Source: Natronorubrum halophilum (GTDB lineage Archaea > Halobacteriota > Halobacteria > Halobacteriales > Natrialbaceae). From it: 64,000 nucleotides of DNA. The DNA lies in assembly GCF_003670115.1 (NCBI RefSeq), contig NZ_QQTY01000005.1:310001-374000 (forward strand), read 5' to 3'. Position 1 is the first letter of the stretch; the number at the start of each line of letters is the position of its first letter. Shown one piece after another: positions 16,767 to 24,781 of the stretch. The notes under the pieces were generated by a model. It saw only the letters and a program-made list of their open reading frames with translations. It ran no database searches and was not told the DNA's origin. The translations under genes were made by a program, and so were the position numbers.

Positions 16767-17311
16767 AGACGAGTTTAACCGCCTTTTATACACTATTATA
16801 GCATGAATGGTGTGTCGATCTGCAGAAGATGATGATTGGTTAGTACAGGGATTTTATTGAGAAGTACCCTGAAGCTGTTCAGATATAACCATTTTCTCAA
16901 CAAGCAACGCGACTATATAACCGGTAGCTGATATATCACTCTAAATCGCCACTAGGGATAACTCCTGGCGTTCAGTTCGCATCTGTAGTGAATGGCTGGT
17001 TCACCGGTGTCGCCGCGAAATAATTGATGTCGTGCTAAACTCATCCACTCCATTCAGCACGCTGTTACTGACAGAATCTGAGTAGAAGATTCAGTTTCTG
17101 CTGAATACAGGGCACAACTGTGGCACGAGCTTCAGGGTAATCAACGAAGGATGATGGATTTCGAGCAAGTCGCGCATTGGTGGGGGTACTTAAAATCAAA
17201 GGGAGATTTCGATCTTTGCAAGAGTCGACAGAAGCCCTGTGAAACTGTTGGGAGTGTAAGGAGTATCTAATCAACAGATAATAATGATCTACTAATGGTT
17301 TCTGCGAGAGT
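16767..17311. other. 545-bp AT-rich non-coding stretch
   Basis: No protein or RNA gene could be supported. A small inverted repeat GAATCT/AGATTC occurs near 17074-17092. The final 60 bp before 17312 hold the promoter region of the PQQ-repeat protein (CAGATAATAATGATC). Confidence 0.4.
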
Positions 17312-18736
17312 ATGGGTGAACACGATAGTGGGCTACTCGGAGAACAGTCGTTCGAATCAACTCCCCGCCGCAGGTTCCTGGCCGGTGCTGCGGGCACGTG
17401 CCTCCTTTCGGGAATCGGGACCGGGATCGCTATCGGTGACGAAAGTGACGGAAATGCAGAATCCAGTGCAGGTGAAGAACTGTGGCGAGTCGATTACGAA
17501 ACTCCGGATCCCCTTGGTAGACCGTACTTGTCATCCGTAGCGGATGGTTCCCTCTTTGTGAGTAACCTCGATACCGTCCATGCACTGTCCGCATCGACGG
17601 GCGACGAAGAGTGGCAATTCGGCGTTGACGACACGGAGTTTCACGAGCAGCCCCTCGTGGTCGATGGCACCGTCTATGCTACGAGTCACGTTTACTCCAA
17701 TCGGGACGTAGAAGACACTGCAGTGTACGCGCTGGATGCGGACACGGGCGAACAGAAGTGGCAGTTCGACGACTACGATGTGACCGTCGCACCGATACAC
17801 GTGGCGGAGAACACCGTCTTCATCCCCAAGCAATTTTGCGTCACCGCAGTAGATGCGGACACCGGAGACCACCGATGGGACTTCAAGGTTGGGTACGGTA
17901 TCGAAACCCATCTCAAAGTCAAAACGGACTCGTTCGCCAAGACGGACTCCGGCACGTTCTACGTCGCTGATGGCGACGGGAACGTATTTGCCGTGGACGT
18001 GGCTAGCGGCGAGGAAGAGTGGCGCGCCGATGTCGGCAGTCGAGTGCATACCGAACTCTCGGTGGTCGATGACACGCTGTTCCTCGGAGCGTTCGACAGT
18101 GAAACTGACCAACCGGACAACTTCCAGTACTACGTTTCCGCGCTTGACGCGACCACCGGCGAAGAACGGTGGCGGTTCTCGGTGAATCCGGATCCCGGTA
18201 CCGAAAGGCCAAGACCCGAGTTCGTGACCGTGTTCGACGACACCCTGTATGTCGGGACGGACGATTGCTACGACCATCCCACGTGTGCAAGCCTGTACGC
18301 CGTCGACGCGGATTCGGGCGAGAAAAAGTGGCAATTCGAGGCGGACAATTCCGTCGACACGGTGACCATGGCAGATGGCACGCTCTATGTCGGAACTGCG
18401 CTTGGGGTAGGCGACGACGGTGTCGTTCACGCACTCGAGCCGGAGACGGGCACGGAACTGTGGTGTTTCCTCGCCGGTAATTTATTAGTCTCACCGATAA
18501 CCGTACTCGAGGACACCCTCTTCGTCGCCAGCAGAACTGACACGGATTTCGAGGACGCCTATCGGTTAAACGCACTGGATGCGGCCACCGGCGACGAACA
18601 GTGGAACTTCGTTACCGATTCCAACATAAGCGAGCCGAGATTTGCCGATGGTTCCGTCTTCTTTTCAGCTGACCGTGCAACAGTGCACGCACTGGATGCG
18701 GGCGTAGAGGGGTCAAACGAGGAGACCGAGAACTAA
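17312..18736 (+). CDS. Tat-exported PQQ-repeat beta-propeller protein
   Basis: 474 residues. A twin-arginine signal (STPRRRFLAGAAGTCLLSGI) precedes about eight repeats of the PQQ/quinoprotein type: each has VYATSHV-like strands, ALDADTGEQKWQF, VDADTGDHRWDF, VDVASGEEEWRADV, ALDATTGEERWRFS, VDADSGEKKWQFE, LEPETGTELWCF, LDAATGDEQWNF. This fold is an eight-blade propeller. No dehydrogenase catalytic residues or haem motif are evident, so it is better seen as a secreted scaffold/BamB-like protein than an enzyme. No lipobox Cys is obvious after the signal. Confidence 0.85.
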   Translation: MGEHDSGLLGEQSFESTPRRRFLAGAAGTCLLSGIGTGIAIGDESDGNAESSAGEELWRVDYETPDPLGRPYLSSVADGSLFVSNLDTVHALSASTGDEEWQFGVDDTEFHEQPLVVDGTVYATSHVYSNRDVEDTAVYALDADTGEQKWQFDDYDVTVAPIHVAENTVFIPKQFCVTAVDADTGDHRWDFKVGYGIETHLKVKTDSFAKTDSGTFYVADGDGNVFAVDVASGEEEWRADVGSRVHTELSVVDDTLFLGAFDSETDQPDNFQYYVSALDATTGEERWRFSVNPDPGTERPRPEFVTVFDDTLYVGTDDCYDHPTCASLYAVDADSGEKKWQFEADNSVDTVTMADGTLYVGTALGVGDDGVVHALEPETGTELWCFLAGNLLVSPITVLEDTLFVASRTDTDFEDAYRLNALDAATGDEQWNFVTDSNISEPRFADGSVFFSADRATVHALDAGVEGSNEETEN

Positions 18737-18991
18737 CGACGACTCGAGCGGACCCGAAAACGACCACGAACCGCGGCCAGCGCCGTACTACAGTCGTCAG
18801 CACCGCCTCGCTGGATCCGGATTTGGAACCACTCGCAGTTTATGATCGACCACGGTGGCTCGTCGGTTCGACGGTGATCCAGGCACTCTCTGTCTGCAGC
18901 ACGAATTCTTTGACGGTATTCGGAGATACTGAGGGAGACCCCGATAATAGCACTACCTGTACTGAACGGTAACTACGTGTGCGAATCTCCA

Positions 18992-19150
18992 TCAGTCTAT
19001 GCCGTATTCTTCGTCGAGATACGGGTCGTATCTTCGACCACAATTATCACATTCGTAGAATTGGATTCGCCATCCCGGCGTCGTATACCGGGCCGAGTAT
19101 GTCTCCCGTTTGTTACATCGAGGACAGATAGCTGGTGGGGAGGATATCAT
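18992..19150 (-). CDS. 52-residue zinc-ribbon protein
   Basis: An ORF too short for routine gene calling: MISSPPAICPRCNKRETYSA, then aromatic strand-forming residues, YECDNCGRRYDPYLDEE and a terminal Gly-Ile-Asp. Two CxxC knuckles (residues 9-12 and 34-37) separated by 21 residues define a zinc ribbon like those of TFIIB/RPB9-type or transcription factor S N-termini. ATG at 19150, TGA at 18992. Acidic C-terminus typical of haloarchaea. Function unknown. Confidence 0.65.
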   Translation of the reverse strand: MISSPPAICPRCNKRETYSARYTTPGWRIQFYECDNCGRRYDPYLDEEYGID

Positions 19151-19507
19151 AACTGTAGATGGTCGGACGAATCATGATAAGTTCGCTCCCTGTACTGAAT
19201 GAAGCGGTTCGTGAGAGGCTTTGTAGACCGTGAGGTTCCTCGGCGCATCACCCCGGTATCAGCACTGATGGAACGCTCGAGAGGGATCTATCGTGGATGG
19301 ACGATTCCGAGAGCGTGGCAGGGATACCCATAATATGGTCGGAAGCGAGTGAGTCCAAAACGAGGGGTCGGTGGGTGTTTTTACGAGGATGCGAATCCGA
19401 ACTGATGGCGACCACGGATACCGAGTACCGGACTATGGGTCACAGAACTGCCTCCGTTCACCCTCTATCTCGAATTCACCGGCCGCGTTCCCACATGTTA
19501 GCAATAG
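19151..19507. other. Intergenic, no gene seen
   Basis: About 360 bp with no supportable ORF on either strand; long frames here are Arg/Ser-rich shadows. It ends at the TATA box of the candidate RNA. Confidence 0.4.
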
Positions 19508-19513
19508 TTATAA
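19508..19513 (+). promoter_or_regulatory. TATA box for the candidate RNA
   Basis: TTATAA, about 27 bp upstream of the predicted 5' end of the structured region at about 19538. Confidence 0.45.
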
Positions 19514-19537
19514 GCCACGTTAGGTCAACAAATAGAA

Positions 19538-19680
19538 CGGAAGCCACACTCCACGAGAACAGGGGGGCATGTACGGAAATGCCCCGGGTGCTAGGACCAC
19601 CCGAGGCGTGGCTTCCAACCCGCGAGGGTTTGCAAGCCATGATTGCGTACATTCTACCGGGATATAAACATCCCGCACGC
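19538..19680 (+). ncRNA. Candidate structured non-coding RNA or 5' leader element
   Basis: Five strong helices can be paired by eye. GGAAGCCAC (19539-19547) pairs with GTGGCTTCC (19608-19616), 9 bp, closing a multiloop. Inside are GGGGCAT/ATGCCCC (19564-19570 with 19579-19585) and GGGTG/CACCC (19586-19590 with 19598-19602). Downstream are AACCC-GCGA-GGGTT (19617-19630, a GNRA tetraloop) and CGGGAT/ATCCCG (19658-19663 with 19670-19675). No ORF of note overlaps it. It ends about 60 nt before a small zinc-finger gene at 19737, so it could be an independent RNA or a cis-regulatory leader. I do not recognise it as RNase P, SRP RNA or a named riboswitch. Confidence 0.5.
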
Positions 19681-19736
19681 CAGTCGAACCACACCATCAA
19701 CGCACCGCCGTCTGCCACTCCTCCCGGGAGACCGCG

Positions 19737-19904
19737 ATGAGCGATGGCGACGACTCGAGCGCGGACGACTCGTCGCGGCCCGCCTGTCCCAACTGTGGCG
19801 AACCGATCGTCGTCGTGACCGTCACCGGGCCGCTCGAGGGCGTTGCCGCCCCCTGTGGCTGTCGGGTCCCGCCCGACGTAGCGACCGACTCGAGGACCGA
19901 GTGA
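19737..19904 (+). CDS. 55-residue CPxCG zinc-finger protein
   Basis: Starts MSDGDDSSADDSSRPACPNC with an acidic tail, then GEPIVVVTVTGPLEGVAAPC and GCR. The CPNCG and later CGC provide zinc ligands in the style of haloarchaeal small CPxCG proteins. A Shine-Dalgarno-like GGGAG sits 7 nt before the ATG, consistent with a 5' leader rather than a leaderless start; the structured RNA element lies upstream. Function unknown. Confidence 0.65.
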   Translation: MSDGDDSSADDSSRPACPNCGEPIVVVTVTGPLEGVAAPCGCRVPPDVATDSRTE

Positions 19905-20093
19905 GGGCCCGCCTCGAGTCGCGGCGGCTAGCCGGGTGTCGATAGACGCATCCCCAGTGCGAAACCACCACCGTCGGCACCCGGCCCGCAATCGGGGCTC
20001 GAGGCGCTCGAGTCACGATCCGTTCGGCGCGGAAGACCGGGAGGTGCGGCGAGTTCGCGTCCCCGACGAACCGTCGGAGCCTGCGGCGACCGA

Positions 20094-20330
20094 TCAGTCG
20101 CCCGAACAGTAACCGGGAGTGCCGCCGTTCGGTGTCGCTCGAGACGCGCGGTGCGGACGCGAGGCGATCGTCGTCTCGCAGTCGGGGCAGGTGTAGATCT
20201 CGCGGTCGCAGCGCTGTCGAACGGTCCAGTCGCCGTCGATCTGGCTCTCGTGGCCACACTCGAAACAGTACAGCACCGTTTTGCTGAAGGGCGGATGGGT
20301 GGCGTTGGATGTGGAGGGAGTCATTATCAT
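20094..20330 (-). CDS. 78-residue zinc-ribbon protein
   Basis: Contains KTVLYCFECGHESQIDGDWT and CDREIYTCPDCETTIASR, two CxxC pairs (plus an intermediate Cys) forming a zinc ribbon, then a basic/Gly C-terminal tail. Two starts are possible: ATG at 20330 (Met-Ile-Met-Thr) or ATG at 20324. Member of the abundant haloarchaeal small zinc-protein class; role unknown. Confidence 0.7.
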   Translation of the reverse strand: MIMTPSTSNATHPPFSKTVLYCFECGHESQIDGDWTVRQRCDREIYTCPDCETTIASRPHRASRATPNGGTPGYCSGD

Positions 20331-20506
20331 CGATAGGGGTTACGCACCGAAAACGGTGTCGTCCCGCGAATCAGCGCCGGGTACGCCCGCCGCTCGCGGT
20401 CGAGTCCGAACCGAAAACGAGACTTGAGATTCCTGTCCGACCGCGACGCGAGGGCCGATTTCGAGCCGCCGCCGATAACTTCCAAGGTCGGTGGTCGAAC
20501 CGCGTG

Positions 20507-20968
20507 TCACTCGGTCGTCGAGGACGGGTTTCGAACGATGGTGAACCAAAATTCTTCGATCGATCGGACGAAGTCGGCGAAGTCTTCGGCCGAAACCGGT
20601 TTCTGGATGTAGGTGTCCGCGTCGATATCGTGGGATTTGACGATCCTTTCGCCGGCGTCCGAACTCGTGAGGACGATGACCGGAATCTCGCTCAGCGCCG
20701 GCTCGTCGTTCAGTTCGGCGAGAACGTCCATCCCGTCTCTATCGGGCAACTGCGGCTCGAGCAAGATGACGTCCGGCTGCGGTTTGTCGGTGTGGTCGCC
20801 GCGCTGGTGGACGAAATCGAGGGCGGATTCGCCGTCGGAGACGGCGTAGATCGTATTCAGAAGTTTCGCGTCCCGGAGGTTTTCCGTAAAGAGACGCGTG
20901 TCGCCGGGGTTTGGCTCGACGAGTAAAATGTCGATCGGCTGCTCGGCTTGTTCCTCCGTCACGGTCAT
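20507..20968 (-). CDS. Receiver-domain protein lacking the phosphoacceptor Asp
   Basis: 153 residues, a single CheY-like receiver with short tails. The expected strand 3 motif (LLDLxLP) reads VILLEPQLPDRDGMD, so Glu replaces the phosphorylated Asp, and the acidic pair after strand 1 (usually VEDNPGD) reads LLVEPNPGDTRLF, losing one Asp. The switch Thr/Ser (VIVLTSSDAGE) and Lys (YIQKPVSAEDF) remain. It therefore probably does not undergo normal phosphorylation and may mimic the active state. It starts a signalling gene cluster. Confidence 0.85.
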   Translation of the reverse strand: MTVTEEQAEQPIDILLVEPNPGDTRLFTENLRDAKLLNTIYAVSDGESALDFVHQRGDHTDKPQPDVILLEPQLPDRDGMDVLAELNDEPALSEIPVIVLTSSDAGERIVKSHDIDADTYIQKPVSAEDFADFVRSIEEFWFTIVRNPSSTTE

Positions 20969-21247
20969 AAGCCGGTATTCGTCTGGGAGGTTAAAACTAC
21001 ACGGATACCGCAGTGAGCGGCCAATATTGTCGGGTAACGAGAGAATCTTTTATCCCCGGTCCGGATGGGGGGTTCCACCGACGCTCCCGTCCTCCCCGTC
21101 GGCGATTCGACCGCTTCTCGAGCGTCGCGGGCCCCGGTCGCCTCGCCCGTCCCGCCGCGTCCGGTGACTGGAACCGATCGCCCGCGGCATCGACGCTGGC
21201 GTAATGCTTGGCCCATATTTAGAGCGCTGGGTCGCGTACGCCCGGGT

Positions 21248-21643
21248 ATGAGCGACGCACCCGCAACCGACGAACGGTCATCGATTCCCGTGCGAACGGC
21301 CGGGCTCGCCGCCGGGCTCGGTGCCTGGATCCTCTGGTCTGCGATCATCCTGACGGGATCCGGACCGATCATCATCAACAACGTCATCGCCGGCGCGGCG
21401 ATCGGTGCCTTCGCCGCGTACACTGCCGGATGGCCCGACGGCGGCGCGCTTCCCAGCATCGCCGCGCCGCTGATCGTCGTGCTCCTCGGCCTGTGGGTGA
21501 TCGCCGCCCCGTTCGTCCTCGAGGTTCCCGCGGATCGACTGTTCTGGAGCAACGTGATCTCCGGACTCCTCGTCGTGGCGCTGGCGGGCGGCAGCGTCTA
21601 CGGAAGCTGGCAGCTGACGCGGTCGACTGCAACCGGCGTCTGA
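21248..21643 (+). CDS. SPW-repeat-like small membrane protein
   Basis: 131 residues with four hydrophobic spans in two repeats: LAAGLGAWILWSAIILTGSG, GAAIGAFAAYTAGW, IAAPLIVVLLGLWVIAAPFV and ISGLLVVALAGGSVYGSW. The repeated Trp-containing helix pairs resemble the SPW family. ATG at 21248 lies just after a short acidic tail start MSDAPATDERSS. Function unknown. Confidence 0.7.
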   Translation: MSDAPATDERSSIPVRTAGLAAGLGAWILWSAIILTGSGPIIINNVIAGAAIGAFAAYTAGWPDGGALPSIAAPLIVVLLGLWVIAAPFVLEVPADRLFWSNVISGLLVVALAGGSVYGSWQLTRSTATGV

Positions 21644-21901
21644 GGTCCGGGCCAGAATTGAAAGTGATCTGACCGGTGTCCTTTTACCGCCGTGGGCAGT
21701 TACTCGTCACAGCGACTTTCGGACCGTACGCCGTCAGAGAGACGGGCGGTCATCGCGGTATTCGACCGCCGAATGCCACACCGCTTCCGACAGCGATTCG
21801 CGCACGACAACCGTCGTCGAGTCGGGCAGTCGTGGCGAACGCGGAATCCGTTCGATCTCGTGCGGACAGCCACCCGCTGCTGTCCGCTCGCTTGACACAT
21901 C

Positions 21902-24310
21902 ATGAGTCGACCCAGACAACGCGCCGAGGACACTATTCTCGGCCTCGAGAGTGGTTTCGCATCGTTACGATCGAACCCCGAGTTCACCGGTCCCGCGGAA
22001 TCGGTCGCCGAACACGAGTCCTACGATCATCTCGCGCTCGTTTACGAAAACGCGGACGAGCAGTTCGAGACCGCGATTCCCTTTATAGCGGCTGGCCTCG
22101 AGCGCGGCGAACGGTGTCTGTACATCGCCGACGAGAACGAGATCGAGGACGTGACCGCGGCGCTGCGAACCGCCGGCGTCGACGTCGAGTCGGCCCTCGA
22201 GTCGGGTGCGCTGACGATGCATACGGCCACGGACTCCTACCTTCGAAACGGGACCTTCGATCCGGACGACATGATCGCGTTCCTTTCGGACGCGATCGAG
22301 GAGGCCAACGACGAGTTCGACGGACTCCGTATCACCGGCGAGATGTCGTGGGTGCTCGGCGACGATCCGTCGATCGAGTCCCTCGTCGAGTACGAGAGCA
22401 AACTCAACACGCTCTTGCCGGAGACGAACGGGATCGCGCTCTGTCAGTACAACCGCGAGCGGTTCTCGCCGGAGATCATCCGCGATATCATCAAAACGCA
22501 CCCACACCTCGTCTACGACCGGACGGTCTGTCAGAACTTCTACTACACCCCGCCCGAGGAATTTTTCGGCCCCGATCAACCGGCTCGAGAAACCGACCGG
22601 ATGATCGGAACGCTCGTCGACCGAACCGAGGCGCGAGTCGAACTCCAGTCCCATCGCGAGCACCTACAGCGCCAGAACGAAATTACGGGCGATCCGGACT
22701 GGTCGTTCGAGGAAAAGCTCCAGCAGGTGTTCGAACTCGGCTGCGACCGCTTCGATCTCGAGCTCGGAGCGGTGGCTCGCGTCGACACCGACGAGGACTG
22801 GTTCGAAGTCGAGTACGTCAGCGACGAGCACCCTCACTTCGAACCCGGCGTCGAGCTTCCGCTATCGGAAACCTACTGCACCGCCGCGACGGAGATCAAA
22901 GCGGCAAACTCCGTCTCGAACCCCGTCGCAGAAGGGTACGACGATAGTCACGTCTATGCGGAATTCGATATTCGGGCCTATCTCGGTACGTACCTCGAAG
23001 TCGAGGGCGGTCCCGATCGGACGTTCTTCTTCGTGACCAGCGATCAGCGCGAGGACGGGTTCTCGGAGGAAGAACGGACCTTTCAGCACCTGTTGGGCCA
23101 GTGGGTGACGTACGAACTCGAGCGCGAGCAACGGGAGCGCGACGAGCAGGCGCTGTACGAAATCGCGGCCAACCCCGAGTGGTCGTTCGAGGAAAAAACG
23201 CAGCGACTGTTCGAACTCGGCTGCGATCGCTTCGGGCTCGAACTCGGGGTGCTTGCACGGATCGATCCGACGAACGATTCCCTCGAGGTCGAGGCCGTCA
23301 GCGGCGAGCACGAGCACCTTCGACCCGGCGCGCAGGCCCCGCTGTCGGAGACCTACTGTCGACTGACCGTCGACGACGAGGAGATCGCCGACGTGACCGC
23401 GCCCGCGGATCAGGGGTTCGAAGGGACGATCGCGTACGACGAATTCGGGATCGAAACCTATCTCGGTACCCGAATCGAACTCGAGGGATCGCTCGACCGG
23501 ACGTTCTTTTTCGTCTCCTCGGAGTCCCGCGATCGACCGTTTTCGGACGCCGAGGAGACGTTCCACCACCTGATGGGGCAGTGGATGAAGTACGAACTCG
23601 AGCGCGAGCAACGCGAACGGGCCCTCGAAGCGTCGAACGAGCGCCTCGAGCAGTTCGCCTACGCCGCTTCCCACGACCTCCAGGAGCCGTTGCGGATGGT
23701 GACGAGCTACCTCCAGTTGATCGAGCAACGAAACGGCGACGCGCTCGATGCGGACGGCGAGGAGTTCCTCGAGTTCGCGACCGACGGGGCTCGACGCATG
23801 CGGTCGATGATCGACGGCCTCCTCGAGTACTCCCGGGTCGAAACGCAAGGGGACCCCCTCGAGCCGATCGAACTCGACGACGTGTTAGAGCACGTCCTCG
23901 AGGATCTCCAGATACGGATCGAGGAGCACGACGCCGAGATCACGGTCGAGGAACTGCCGCGCGTACTGGGCGACGCCAGCCAGCTGCGCCAGGTCTTCCA
24001 GAACCTGCTGTCGAATGCGATCACCTACAGCGGCGACGAACCGCCGCGGGTCCGCGTGGACGCCAGACGACGCGGTCAGGAGTGGGAGATCAGCGTTCGG
24101 GACGGGGGGATCGGGATCGCCCCCGAAGATCAGGATCGGGTCTTCACGGTCTTCGACCGCCTCCACAGTCTCGAGGAGTACGAGGGGACCGGGATCGGAC
24201 TCGCGCTCTGTCAGCGGATCGTCGAACGTCACGGCGGGGATATCCGGGTCGACTCCGAACCCGGCGAGGGATCGACGTTCACGTTTACGCTCCCGGTTCC
24301 TGATCGATAA
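21902..24310 (+). CDS. MEDS-GAF-GAF sensor histidine kinase
   Basis: 802 residues, no membrane span, so a cytoplasmic sensor. Residues 40-230 form a MEDS (DcmR-like sensory) domain: YDHLALVYENADEQFETAIP, AGLERGERCLYIADENE, VLGDDPSIESLVEYES. Two tandem GAF-like domains follow (about 255-405 and 415-575), each starting WSFEEK..Q..FELGCDRF and containing LSETYC, an internal duplication. HisKA has the phosphoacceptor in FAYAASHDLQEPLRMVTSYL (about 600-665), then HATPase_c with NLLSNAITYSGDE, DGGIGIAPEDQDRVF and GTGIGLALCQRIV. Downstream target not visible. Confidence 0.9.
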   Translation: MSRPRQRAEDTILGLESGFASLRSNPEFTGPAESVAEHESYDHLALVYENADEQFETAIPFIAAGLERGERCLYIADENEIEDVTAALRTAGVDVESALESGALTMHTATDSYLRNGTFDPDDMIAFLSDAIEEANDEFDGLRITGEMSWVLGDDPSIESLVEYESKLNTLLPETNGIALCQYNRERFSPEIIRDIIKTHPHLVYDRTVCQNFYYTPPEEFFGPDQPARETDRMIGTLVDRTEARVELQSHREHLQRQNEITGDPDWSFEEKLQQVFELGCDRFDLELGAVARVDTDEDWFEVEYVSDEHPHFEPGVELPLSETYCTAATEIKAANSVSNPVAEGYDDSHVYAEFDIRAYLGTYLEVEGGPDRTFFFVTSDQREDGFSEEERTFQHLLGQWVTYELEREQRERDEQALYEIAANPEWSFEEKTQRLFELGCDRFGLELGVLARIDPTNDSLEVEAVSGEHEHLRPGAQAPLSETYCRLTVDDEEIADVTAPADQGFEGTIAYDEFGIETYLGTRIELEGSLDRTFFFVSSESRDRPFSDAEETFHHLMGQWMKYELEREQRERALEASNERLEQFAYAASHDLQEPLRMVTSYLQLIEQRNGDALDADGEEFLEFATDGARRMRSMIDGLLEYSRVETQGDPLEPIELDDVLEHVLEDLQIRIEEHDAEITVEELPRVLGDASQLRQVFQNLLSNAITYSGDEPPRVRVDARRRGQEWEISVRDGGIGIAPEDQDRVFTVFDRLHSLEEYEGTGIGLALCQRIVERHGGDIRVDSEPGEGSTFTFTLPVPDR

Positions 24311-24364
24311 CCTCACGTTCGTTGACGAGTGAACGCTATTGCTGTCGGCCGCCTATTGCCCTCG

Positions 24365-24664
24365 ATGACGTCACAAACACCCTCGCGCGCACCCGGTCGT
24401 GGACGCAACCGTCGACCGGTACGGGCGGAACTCGAGGCGGCAACCGCGCGCCTCGAGCGATCGGAGTCCCGGCTACAGGAGGCGATCGCTCGGCTGGAAC
24501 GGGCCGAATCCCGACTCGTGCTCCTGGAAACGACGCTGCACGCCGTTGGTCGCCGGACGGGGGTTTCGATCGGAAGCCCGTGTGACTACTGCGAACGGAG
24601 CCACCTCCTGATCTCCGATGGCATGATGCGGTGTCCGAACTGCGGCTACCAGCAATCGATTTGA
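24365..24664 (+). CDS. Coiled-coil zinc-ribbon protein
   Basis: 99 residues. A heptad-like helix RAELEAATARLERSESRLQE and AIARLERAESRLVLLETTLH forms a probable coiled coil (residues 20-60), followed by CDYCERSHLL and a second knuckle CPNCGY at the C-terminus: a two-CxxC zinc ribbon. It sits between two histidine kinase genes on the same strand and could be a small oligomeric partner, an inference from position. Confidence 0.7.
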   Translation: MTSQTPSRAPGRGRNRRPVRAELEAATARLERSESRLQEAIARLERAESRLVLLETTLHAVGRRTGVSIGSPCDYCERSHLLISDGMMRCPNCGYQQSI

Positions 24665-24781
24665 CGGCGCGAACGACGGGTGATCGAGACGCCGGAAGGG
24701 AGCCGGGAACCGGCATCCGGCAGCGGTAGCCGCGTCGAATCGGCGAGAGGTTTATCCGACTCAGGGTCGACCACGAGACAT

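Noticed and set aside
19297-19740. Plus-strand ORF of 147 codons across the RNA candidate
   Set aside because: Composition is basic and Thr/Pro-rich, there is no start signal, and it overlaps strong RNA helices instead.
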